From: Verrucomicrobiales bacterium
Lineage (GTDB): Bacteria > Verrucomicrobiota > Verrucomicrobiia > Verrucomicrobiales > DEV007
DNA: 5,102 nucleotides
Assembly (NCBI GenBank): GCA_002684575.1
Contig: NYVP01000024.1
Span: forward strand, 24,483 to 29,584
Direction: 5' to 3'
The notes beneath the pieces were generated by a model that was given only the letters and a program-made list of their open reading frames with translations, was not told where the DNA came from and searched no databases. Made by a program: the position numbers and the translations under genes. How positions within the stretch are numbered: the stretch's first letter is position 1; every line of letters starts with the position of its first letter. Of this stretch, positions 1-5,102 are shown in pieces.

Positions 1-1449
1 AGTGGTAAGTATAAAATTTATTATATTGATGAGGTGCACATGCTTTCGAATGCAGCATTTAACGCCCTCCTTAAAACACTCGAAGAACCTCCTGAACATG
101 TGAAGTTTATTTTTGCTACGACCGAAGCCACTAAAATATTACCAACTATTATTTCAAGATGCCAAAGGTTTGATCTAAGAAGAATTCCGACAAAGGTCAT
201 CGCAGAACAGCTTAGCCACATAGCGAGTGAAGAGGGAATTAACTTGGATCCAGTAGCCGCTACAGCAATAGCAAAAGGAGCAGATGGTGGAATGCGAGAC
301 GCCCAATCCATGTTAGATCAACTCGTGGCGTTTTGTGGAGAGACGATTGCAGAATCAGACGTTTTAGAAGTGTTTGGTTTTACAGGCATTGAAACCATCA
401 CCGGACTCGGATCTTCAATCATTCAGAAAGATACGGTCAAAGCCTTATCAACTATTTATGAACAATCAGAAGCAGGCAAAGAACTAAGCCAACTCCTTAC
501 TGATTTAATTTCTCACTTTAGATCAGTCTTGGTATTTCAAGTTGATCCGTCGGGTGCCTCAAAAGAACTGACTCAAGAAATTATATCTCGGGTCGAATCC
601 CAATCACAAATCATCCAAACCGGAAAGTTGATAGAACTCATTGATCACTTTGCAACGGTAGAGGGGCGAATGAAATGGTCCCCAAATAAGAGACTTCATC
701 TAGAGGTAGCTGTTATCAAAGCGGTTCAAATACTGGATCAGACAAGTATTGATGATGTTATTGATACCATTGACGATATTCTAAGTGGCGCTCCAGCACC
801 TGAAAAAACACCACAAATTAAGAAACCTCTCCCTGTAAAAACTGAGGAAAGAGAAAGCACAAAAATAGAACAACCCTTGCAGGAAAGCCCTCAAAAAGTT
901 GATATTCCGGTTAAGCAAATCACTGAAGCTCAAGCTATCCCCGAGAAGACTCCAGAATCAAAACCGGAACCTCAAGATATTACAACCGATTCTGAACCAT
1001 CAGGAGATGACACTTGGTCGGCTGTTATTGAACATATAAGTAAAGTGAAACCATTGGCCGCGGACTCTGCTGCAAGAGGCATCTTTTACGAAGACGATGG
1101 AAAACAATTCATCGTTGCGATGTCTCCCGAAGAGAGCATTGCAGAAGGAATGATCACTAGTGAGAGAATTAAACCAGTGATCGAAAAATGCTTAACCTCA
1201 ATGCTTGGGGCTAGAAAATTCAAAGTCATATTAAAGGAAGGAATATCCGTTCCAGAACCCCCACCTCACCTTGCCGAATTTGAAGAGAAAACCGAAAAGC
1301 CAGTAGAAGAAAAATCAAATACCTCACCAGCTCAAGACTTAGAGGAGAATAAAGTTGAGAAAGAGGAACACAGTGATGATATTTATAATGATCCTCTAAT
1401 CAAAGAGGCTCTCGAAGTCTTCGAAGCTGTAATACGTGAAGACTCATAA
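1..1449 (+). CDS. dnaX: DNA polymerase III subunit tau/gamma (DnaX), 5'-truncated by the window
   Basis: This is the ATPase subunit of the DnaA-independent clamp loader, which loads the beta clamp and, as tau, ties polymerase to helicase at the fork. The frame is open from base 1, so the 5' end lies outside the window. By comparison with E. coli DnaX roughly 110-120 residues are missing, including the P-loop and the zinc-binding cysteines. The visible protein begins just before Walker B (YYIDEVHML, bases 19-45). Sensor 1 (FIFATTE), the SRC arginine-finger motif (bases 154-162) and sensor 2 (GGMRDA, about bases 286-303) follow in the usual order. Next come the helical oligomerisation domain III (to about base 750), a Pro/Glu/Lys-rich linker (about 780-1010) and a folded segment beginning at TWSAVIEHI (about 1012-1240) that corresponds to the tau C-terminal region. 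A second acidic linker leads to a terminal amphipathic helix (DPLIKEALEVFEAVI). The GTG at 34 is internal and not a start. I see no canonical gamma frameshift heptamer in frame. Confidence 0.97.
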   Translation, partial: SGKYKIYYIDEVHMLSNAAFNALLKTLEEPPEHVKFIFATTEATKILPTIISRCQRFDLRRIPTKVIAEQLSHIASEEGINLDPVAATAIAKGADGGMRDAQSMLDQLVAFCGETIAESDVLEVFGFTGIETITGLGSSIIQKDTVKALSTIYEQSEAGKELSQLLTDLISHFRSVLVFQVDPSGASKELTQEIISRVESQSQIIQTGKLIELIDHFATVEGRMKWSPNKRLHLEVAVIKAVQILDQTSIDDVIDTIDDILSGAPAPEKTPQIKKPLPVKTEERESTKIEQPLQESPQKVDIPVKQITEAQAIPEKTPESKPEPQDITTDSEPSGDDTWSAVIEHISKVKPLAADSAARGIFYEDDGKQFIVAMSPEESIAEGMITSERIKPVIEKCLTSMLGARKFKVILKEGISVPEPPPHLAEFEEKTEKPVEEKSNTSPAQDLEENKVEKEEHSDDIYNDPLIKEALEVFEAVIREDS

Positions 1450-1473
1450 CTAATTTAATCTTAATATAGAAAA

Positions 1474-1791
1474 ATGAATATTGCCAAAATGATGAAACAG
1501 GCCCAGCAGATGCAGGGCAAGATGCAGAAAGTTCAAGCCGAGCTAGCTGAAAAAGAGGTCGAGACAGAGACAGCCGGTGGAAAGATTGTCGTTAAAGCGA
1601 CCTGCGCAGGTGATATAACTTCAATCAAGATTGACCCTCAAGTCATTGATCCAGAGGATTCCGAAATCTTAGAAGACATGATTCTTCTTGGAGTAAATCA
1701 AGCAATCGGTGAAGGTCGCAAAGTTATGGAAGAGGAAATGGGTAAAATTACCGGTGGTCTTGGATTAGGCGGCATGCCTGGTCTAATGTAG
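1474..1791 (+). CDS. ybaB: YbaB/EbfC family nucleoid-associated protein
   Basis: This is a 105-residue DNA-binding protein of the YbaB/EbfC family. The family consists of small dimeric nucleoid-associated proteins that fold with a long N-terminal coiled-coil helix and a short beta-sheet body. The N-terminus (MMKQAQQMQGKMQKVQAEL) is the typical Met/Gln/Lys-rich coiled coil. The central part carries the family pattern of a glycine-rich turn, a beta-strand with IVVKATCAGD, then IKIDPQVID and an acidic helix with EDMILLGVNQAI. The tail is the usual Gly/Met-rich disordered end (GGLGLGGMPGLM). Length is normal for the family. The gene starts 24 bases after dnaX stops, as in many bacteria, and is probably co-transcribed with it. 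The ATG at 1474 has no clear Shine-Dalgarno sequence; the upstream bases are A/T only. recR, often the next gene, is absent here. Confidence 0.95.
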   Translation: MNIAKMMKQAQQMQGKMQKVQAELAEKEVETETAGGKIVVKATCAGDITSIKIDPQVIDPEDSEILEDMILLGVNQAIGEGRKVMEEEMGKITGGLGLGGMPGLM

Positions 1792-1803
1792 TACCCCGCC
1801 TTT
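1767..1803. terminator. Possible weak hairpin between the convergent ends of ybaB and the symporter gene
   Basis: AGGCGG (1767-1772) can pair with CCGCCT (1796-1801) across a 23-base loop, and two T residues follow before AAA. Only 18 bases separate the two convergent stop codons, so any terminator must overlap coding sequence, as this one overlaps the ybaB end. The 8-base palindrome GGCATGCC (1771-1778) competes with it. The long loop and short T run make this a weak candidate. No better terminator is visible for either strand. Confidence 0.25.
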
Positions 1804-1809
1804 AAATAC

Positions 1810-2751
1810 CTACTCCTTCTCCAGAATCTCTATACTTGGAGGCCTTCTTCTCCAATAGGCTGCAAGTAAACTCCCGATTATACAGTGGTAAACTGCGGAA
1901 ATAGCGCAGGGAGCAGCGGCAGACAAAGATACATGCTTTTTTGCTAACTCACTGCCTAGACCAGAGTTTTGCATTCCAACTTCAATCGAAACAGTTCTTC
2001 TGTAATCTTCAGAATAGCCTAATAACTTTATTATGAAATATCCTAGAACAAATCCGCCCAAGTGAAGAATAAGGACTGATAGAAAAAGATTAATACCTGC
2101 AGCAATAATTTTATCCTTATTGAGGCCGATGATACAGCTCACAATAAGGACAATTATAATAATAGAAATGAGTGGTGCTAAATCTTTAACACCCCTGACA
2201 AGCCTTGGACAATAATGGTTAAGAAAAATTCCTAGAACGATTGGAATTAATACAATCTGCACGGTCGAAAGCAACATCTTCAAGGCATCAACATTCATGT
2301 ACTGACTCGCAAGAAGACCGGTCAAAAATGGTGTCAGAAGAATTGCTGCGAAGGTTGAACACATGGTCATCAGTACCGACAGAGCAAGGTTTGCACGGCT
2401 CAAAAAAGCAATTACATTTGATGCCGTTCCTCCAGGGCAACAACTAACCAAAATTAATCCAACCGCTAAATCTTTTTCTAAATCAAAACCTTTTGCTAAC
2501 AATATCCCCAGGATTGGCATAATAATAAATTGCGCACCCACACCAATTCCTATAGCGACCGGGGTCTTTAGAACATTTTTAAAGTCCTTTAAACTTAGGG
2601 TGAGCCCCATGCCAAGCATGATGATGCCAAGTCCTGGGCCTATATACGATTTGAACCATGCAAATGATGGAGGATATACCCATGCAATAATTGCACCGGT
2701 GAGCACCCAGAGAGCAAAATAATTTGTGAGTTTTTGAAGTATTTTCGACAA
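1810..2751 (-). CDS. BASS/SBF-family sodium-dependent organic anion symporter
   Basis: This is an integral inner-membrane transporter of 313 residues in the bile acid:sodium symporter (BASS, SBF) family. Bacterial members include YocS-like transporters, the pantoate transporter PanS and the crystallised ASBT homologues. About nine to ten hydrophobic segments span the protein. The family signature CCPGGTASN (residues 104-112), followed by ALSVLMTMCSTF, forms one broken helix. IEVGMQNSGLG (256-266) forms the other. Gln74, Asn112, Glu257 and Gln261 match the positions that bind the two sodium ions in ASBT structures. The end (SAVYHCIIGSLLAAYWRRR) is also typical. The substrate cannot be told from sequence; bile acids are unlikely, and pantoate, pyruvate or another carboxylate is more plausible. 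The start is a TTG at 2751: an in-frame stop lies only four codons upstream, and the next start codon, a GTG at residue 17, would cut into helix 1. The gene follows mnmM by 49 bases. Confidence 0.9.
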   Translation of the reverse strand: MSKILQKLTNYFALWVLTGAIIAWVYPPSFAWFKSYIGPGLGIIMLGMGLTLSLKDFKNVLKTPVAIGIGVGAQFIIMPILGILLAKGFDLEKDLAVGLILVSCCPGGTASNVIAFLSRANLALSVLMTMCSTFAAILLTPFLTGLLASQYMNVDALKMLLSTVQIVLIPIVLGIFLNHYCPRLVRGVKDLAPLISIIIIVLIVSCIIGLNKDKIIAAGINLFLSVLILHLGGFVLGYFIIKLLGYSEDYRRTVSIEVGMQNSGLGSELAKKHVSLSAAAPCAISAVYHCIIGSLLAAYWRRRPPSIEILEKE

Positions 2752-2753
2752 GT

Positions 2754-2800
2754 GGATACATTATCCCAGTAGAACTGCAATTAGCAACCTCTAGGATAAT
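2754..2800. repeat. Three GGATA/TATCC half-sites around the symporter promoter
   Basis: The sequence GGATA-CAT-TATCC (2754-2766) is a perfect 13-base interrupted palindrome that overlaps the predicted -10 box and ends three bases from the start codon. A third copy lies upstream: GGATAAT at 2794-2800 is an exact inverted match to ATTATCC at 2760-2766, with 27 bases between. Such an arrangement could be an operator for a dimeric regulator or an RNA stem near the translation start. No regulator is identified. Confidence 0.3.
2760..2787 (-). promoter_or_regulatory. Promoter-like signal for the symporter gene (extended -10)
   Basis: Read on the minus strand, a -35-like TTGCTA (2787-2782) is followed after 16 bases by GATAAT (2765-2760). 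TGG directly precedes the -10, giving an extended -10 (TGN) arrangement. The predicted transcription start falls about 7 bases downstream, almost on the TTG start codon at 2751. The mRNA would then be leaderless or nearly so. This signal would allow the symporter to be expressed separately from mnmM upstream. It is a match by eye only, in AT-rich sequence. Confidence 0.4.
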
Positions 2801-3364
2801 TTATTGTTTCTTTATCTTAATTAAAAATGGGGCATTCCCAGACGCTGTCTCATTAATATATTTGCAAAATTCAAATTTATTAGAATCCATTTTTTTTATA
2901 TACTCATCGACTAAAATCGATTCATTCTTGCCCTCCTTATGCCCCGGATAACAAACAATCGTCATTATTCCTTCCGGCGCGAGAAGCTCCAAACCTTGGC
3001 TAATTGCCTCCAGTGTCGTTTCTTTAAGTGTTGTGATAGAGTGATCTCCTCCAGGTAAATATCCCAAATTAAACATAATCACTGCGATACGGCCATGATG
3101 CTCAGCAGAAATACTTTCTCTCATTTTTTCATGACCTGAATAGATCAGACGAAGGCTCTCAAAATAGTCCGTTTCCTGCAATTTGAGACGGGTATTCTTA
3201 ATGGCGTCTTTTTGAACATCAAAAGCATAAATGGTCCCTGAAACACCGATAAGATTTGCTAAAAAAAGAGCATCATGCCCATTACCTGCTGTAGCATCAA
3301 TCACCACTTCACCTCCAAAAAGTTTATCTGAAATCAAACTATGAGCCAGTTGTGTGGATTTCAC
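2801..3364 (-). CDS. mnmM: MnmM (YtqB)-family tRNA wobble-uridine methyltransferase
   Basis: This is a 187-residue class I SAM-dependent methyltransferase of the YtqB family (the Pfam rRNA_methylase-type family). B. subtilis YtqB is now MnmM, which methylates nm5(s2)U34 to mnm5(s2)U34 in tRNAs reading split codon boxes. The SAM-binding motif I is DATAGNGHD (residues 23-31), and the acidic end of strand 2 is FDVQ (48-51). The family signature FNLGYLPGGDHS (98-109), YPGHKEG (139-145) and a C-terminal NAPFLIKI complete the pattern. These, rather than a generic methyltransferase fold, support the assignment. Length is that of the family. The start is GTG at 3364, immediately after the TAA of the upstream FAD enzyme and in the same frame; AGAGGA inside the upstream gene end serves as ribosome binding site. 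Expression is probably coupled to that gene. The family match is strong; the tRNA substrate in this organism is inferred. Confidence 0.88.
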   Translation of the reverse strand: MKSTQLAHSLISDKLFGGEVVIDATAGNGHDALFLANLIGVSGTIYAFDVQKDAIKNTRLKLQETDYFESLRLIYSGHEKMRESISAEHHGRIAVIMFNLGYLPGGDHSITTLKETTLEAISQGLELLAPEGIMTIVCYPGHKEGKNESILVDEYIKKMDSNKFEFCKYINETASGNAPFLIKIKKQ

Positions 3365-3380
3365 TTATATATTTCCTCTA
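3362..3380 (-). promoter_or_regulatory. Zero-gap TAA-GTG junction and ribosome binding site for mnmM
   Basis: On the minus strand the oxidoreductase ends in TAA (3367-3365) and the methyltransferase GTG (3364-3362) follows with no base between, so both genes share one frame. A good Shine-Dalgarno match, AGAGGA, lies in the last codons of the oxidoreductase about nine bases before the GTG. This supports independent or coupled re-initiation rather than a sequencing error that split one gene. No alternative upstream start is possible for the methyltransferase without reading through the TAA. Confidence 0.7.
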
Positions 3381-4360
3381 AGATCAAATTCAGGATCAAT
3401 TGGAGATGAATCACAAATGTGATCAGCCAAATTTGAGGCTATTAAAGGGGCAGTAAGAACTCCTTTTGATCCAAGGCCATTAAAAAAACCAATCTTATCA
3501 TTACCAGGATGCAACCCAATTAATGTTCGCCGTGAATCAATGATTGGCCTCACGGCTGCAACATGATCAATGACTTCATAGGAAGCATTAATCAGTTTTT
3601 GTAGGCGTTCCTCAATCATTAAGCGGGCCTCTTGGCTTGGTTCATTATCATTTGCGTTCCATTCATAGGTTGCCCCTGCCCTGTAAATTGAATTACCCAA
3701 TGGCAGTAACCATATATTGCCGCGGACAATGATTCGATCCTCAACAAGACTAGGGATTTTAACCGTCAAAATTTCTCCTTTAGCAGGTTTAAATTTCAAC
3801 CATTCAAAAAAAGGATTTCTAGCACCTTGAACTCCTTCGCAATAAATAGTGGTTCCCTCCAACGGTTGCTCTTCACAATGAGCAGTGACCCAATGGTCTT
3901 CGAATATTTTTCTTAACAACTGAATAAAAACTCGGGTATCTAGATGCGCTCCAAATTTGGTCACAAAGCCTCCGTATTCATAATTAAAACAATCACCAAG
4001 ACCTAATGGTTCCTCAGCAACTAAAGCACTATACTCTGGATCAAGAAGACGACGGTGCCATTTTTCTACTTGCCTGTCAGAATCAAATAATCGGACAACT
4101 TGAGTAAGCCGAAACATTTTTGTCCCAGTCTCTTTTTCAATAGAATGATAAAAATCATTAGCAATCGACCATAATTCGTCGAGCCTTGGACTTTTCGTAA
4201 GGCTCGGACCAGTAATAGGATTAATGATACCTGCAGCGATAAGCGTCGAAGTAACTTCCTCACAAGGATCAATAATCTTAAAATCATATCCCTTATTTTT
4301 TAAATACCACCCCAAAGAACAACCAGCAAGCCCCCCACCAACTATAGTAATTTGCGACAT
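3365..4360 (-). CDS. MnmC2-like FAD-dependent oxidoreductase (DAO superfamily)
   Basis: This is a 331-residue flavoprotein of the D-amino-acid-oxidase-like superfamily. The N-terminus is a Rossmann fold with GGGLAG (residues 8-13), ending its second strand with the acidic residue of IIDP (29-32) that should bind the FAD ribose. AAGIINPITG (42-51) follows. Near the C-terminus are AAVRPIIDSRR (268-278) and GLGSKGVLTAPL (295-306). The last closely resembles the GLGSRG...APL motif of the oxidase domain of E. coli MnmC, which removes the carboxymethyl group from cmnm5U34 to give nm5U34. The protein has no N-terminal methyltransferase domain, but an MnmM-type methyltransferase gene follows directly, so the same two-step chemistry is likely. 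The ATG at 4360 overlaps the upstream stop (TAATG), with GGGA about six bases upstream. Alternatives are ThiO-like or other amine oxidases acting on small glycine-like substrates. The family is sure; the tRNA role is an inference. Confidence 0.75.
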   Translation of the reverse strand: MSQITIVGGGLAGCSLGWYLKNKGYDFKIIDPCEEVTSTLIAAGIINPITGPSLTKSPRLDELWSIANDFYHSIEKETGTKMFRLTQVVRLFDSDRQVEKWHRRLLDPEYSALVAEEPLGLGDCFNYEYGGFVTKFGAHLDTRVFIQLLRKIFEDHWVTAHCEEQPLEGTTIYCEGVQGARNPFFEWLKFKPAKGEILTVKIPSLVEDRIIVRGNIWLLPLGNSIYRAGATYEWNANDNEPSQEARLMIEERLQKLINASYEVIDHVAAVRPIIDSRRTLIGLHPGNDKIGFFNGLGSKGVLTAPLIASNLADHICDSSPIDPEFDLRGNI

Positions 4361-4605
4361 TATTTTCCCACGTAATTAAAAAGATCATCCAAACAAAGAT
4401 CTTCATTATTCAAATGATTCCAGGCTCTAAGTATTTTTAGCTGCAATTTTTTTGTAATCTTCCTTCCCTTTCTGCCTTTTGAAACTTGTTTATGGGTAAG
4501 ACCTTCGTTAGAAATCGAAACTATGTCGTTATTACGTAATTCTTCATTGATCATTAGTTGATCAAGGGGTTGAATGCCGGCTTCCATTTGTATTTTATCA
4601 CTCAC
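4360..4605 (-). CDS. Small basic protein of unknown function, possible nucleic-acid binder
   Basis: This is an 81-residue protein that I cannot assign to a named family. The N-terminal third is mildly acidic and lacks any signal peptide or membrane segment. The middle (residues 37-60) is strongly basic, with LTHKQVSKGRKGRKITKK followed by an amphipathic helix (LQLKILRAWNHL). The end is LDDLFNYVGK. The pattern of short helices around a Lys/Arg/Gly loop recalls a compact helix-turn-helix or RNA-binding fold, but this is only a shape argument. The gene is probably real: its stop overlaps the ATG of the MnmC2-like gene by one base (TAATG), so the two should be translationally coupled. The start is uncertain: GTG at 4605 gives 81 residues and ATG at 4587 gives 75. 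Neither has a strong Shine-Dalgarno sequence. As first gene of the array it could be a regulator of it or a partner of the tRNA enzymes. Confidence 0.65.
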   Translation of the reverse strand: MSDKIQMEAGIQPLDQLMINEELRNNDIVSISNEGLTHKQVSKGRKGRKITKKLQLKILRAWNHLNNEDLCLDDLFNYVGK

Positions 4606-4656
4606 TTTGCTTGACTGAACACCAAAATATCGAAACTAAATAGATAATAATAAAAC
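4606..4656. promoter_or_regulatory. Divergent intergenic region with promoter-like elements
   Basis: These 51 AT-rich bases must hold the promoters for both the minus-strand array and the plus-strand dehydrogenase. On the + strand GATAAT (4643-4648) lies eight bases before the dehydrogenase ATG, which would give a leaderless or nearly leaderless transcript. No -35 box sits at the right distance; TTGACT (4611-4616) is about 26 bases away, too far for that -10. No convincing promoter is visible for the minus strand, and no Shine-Dalgarno sequence precedes the dehydrogenase start. Confidence 0.35.
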
Positions 4657-5102
4657 ATGAGAATACTTCTAACCACAACTTCTTATCAGGATACACCCGG
4701 TCCACATCATGATTTGTTGGCTTCTACCGGCTGGGAAATTGCGCGAGAAAGAGGCCCTCTACCGGAAGAAAAGATGCTGGATCTAGCCGGTTCATTTGAC
4801 GGTTTTCTTTGTGGAGATGACGCTATAACTCAAGAAGTCATCGATAAATCATTACCAAAATTAAAAGTCATTAGTAAGTATGGAATAGGACTAGACAAAA
4901 TTGATGTGACCTATGCCACTGAAAAAAAACTTCCTGTTTTATTCACTCCGGGGGTAAATCACACAACCGTCGCAGAGCACTGTTTCGGCCTACTTTTAGC
5001 TTTAACAAAAAAGATTCACTCCAATGCGGTTGAAGTTTCTTCAGGGTCATGGAAATCAGGTTGGAAAAAGCCAGTAGGAAATGAAATTATGGGTAAAACA
5101 AT
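4657..5102 (+). CDS. D-2-hydroxyacid dehydrogenase, phosphoglycerate dehydrogenase-like (3'-truncated)
   Basis: The frame is open from ATG 4657 to the window end (148 codons plus two bases). It encodes the N-terminal substrate-binding domain and the hinge of an NAD-dependent D-2-hydroxyacid dehydrogenase. The protein begins MRILLTTTSY. FDGFLCGDDAIT lies at about residues 49-60, and the family motif KYGIGLDKIDV at about 76-86. TPGVNHTTVAEH then leads into the helix GLLLALTKKI. The segment GSWKSG...PVGNEIMGKT runs into the start of the NAD-binding Rossmann fold, whose GxGxxG and catalytic Arg/Glu/His residues lie beyond the window. The closest familiar relatives are SerA-type phosphoglycerate dehydrogenases and related sugar-acid dehydrogenases; without the C-terminus, an ACT domain and thus a role in serine synthesis cannot be judged. 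The gene is divergent from the tRNA-modification array and shares its 51-base upstream region. Confidence 0.9.
   Translation, partial: MRILLTTTSYQDTPGPHHDLLASTGWEIARERGPLPEEKMLDLAGSFDGFLCGDDAITQEVIDKSLPKLKVISKYGIGLDKIDVTYATEKKLPVLFTPGVNHTTVAEHCFGLLLALTKKIHSNAVEVSSGSWKSGWKKPVGNEIMGKT

Noticed and set aside
21..311. Open frame on the minus strand opposite dnaX
   Set aside because: It lies wholly inside conserved DnaX motifs on the other strand, has no recognisable domain, and has no plausible gene context.
796..903. A-rich runs in dnaX (GAAAAAAC near 801 and CAAAAAG near 892) as a tau/gamma frameshift site
   Set aside because: In the dnaX frame neither run has the X-XXY-YYZ phasing of the A-AAA-AAG type of heptamer, and no run is long enough to suggest strong transcriptional slippage. 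Short gamma-type product is not supported by eye.
2241..2722. Two open frames on the plus strand opposite the symporter gene
   Set aside because: They overlap the highly conserved CCPGGTASN region of the symporter on the opposite strand and encode low-complexity, unfamiliar peptides. They are shadows of the real gene.
2579..2761. ATG at 2761 as an alternative start upstream of the symporter TTG
   Set aside because: That ATG is in a different frame and yields only a 60-residue shifted product. Using it for the symporter would need a frameshift, and the TTG at 2751 gives a complete family-length protein.
4066..4287. Leucine-rich open frame on the minus strand inside the MnmC2-like gene
   Set aside because: It is an out-of-frame shadow on the same strand; the MnmC2-like frame there carries conserved family sequence.
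4531..4564. Palindrome ATTACGTAAT and two nearby TTGATCA copies as a regulatory site
   Set aside because: They fall within the coding sequence of the small protein, 40-75 bases inside the start, and are short enough to arise by chance in AT-rich codons.
1..5102. CRISPR array, tRNA/rRNA gene, insertion sequence or defence system
   Set aside because: No regularly spaced repeats, no cloverleaf or rRNA-like stretch, no transposase or defence-type domain was seen. Coding density is high and nearly all sequence is explained by the listed genes; no gene-free stretch exceeds about 50 bases.

Overview
This is a compact, AT-rich bacterial chromosomal window with housekeeping-type genes. It shows no mobile elements, CRISPR array, rRNA or tRNA. 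The DnaX/YbaB pair and the bacterial tRNA wobble-modification enzymes make a bacterial host certain. The phylum is not resolved. The weak Shine-Dalgarno sequences, the DnaX tail and the small basic protein gene would fit a member of the PVC group such as Verrucomicrobiota, but that is only an impression.

Layout: (1) On the + strand, the 3' three quarters of dnaX (clamp-loader tau subunit, 1-1449) is followed after 24 bases by ybaB/ebfC (1474-1791). This is the classical dnaX-ybaB pair, but the usual third partner recR is absent. (2) Converging on it, a four-gene minus-strand array runs from about 4605 to 1810. It holds a small basic protein of unknown function (4360-4605), an MnmC2-like FAD oxidoreductase (3365-4360), an MnmM/YtqB-family methyltransferase (2801-3364) and, after a 49-base gap with its own promoter-like signals, a BASS-family sodium symporter (1810-2751). 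(3) Divergent from that array, the 5' part of a D-2-hydroxyacid dehydrogenase (phosphoglycerate dehydrogenase-like) starts at 4657 and runs off the window.

The most interesting part is the core of the minus-strand array. An FAD enzyme resembling the oxidase half of E. coli MnmC lies directly upstream of a methyltransferase of the MnmM family. Together they could convert the cmnm5U34 made by MnmE/MnmG first to nm5U34 and then to mnm5U34 in tRNA. That would be a hybrid of the Gram-negative (MnmC) and Gram-positive (MnmL/MnmM) routes. The two genes share one reading frame and are separated only by a single TAA codon followed immediately by a GTG start, so they sit one codon away from a bifunctional fusion. 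The small basic protein overlaps the oxidoreductase start by one base and may be part of the same module.
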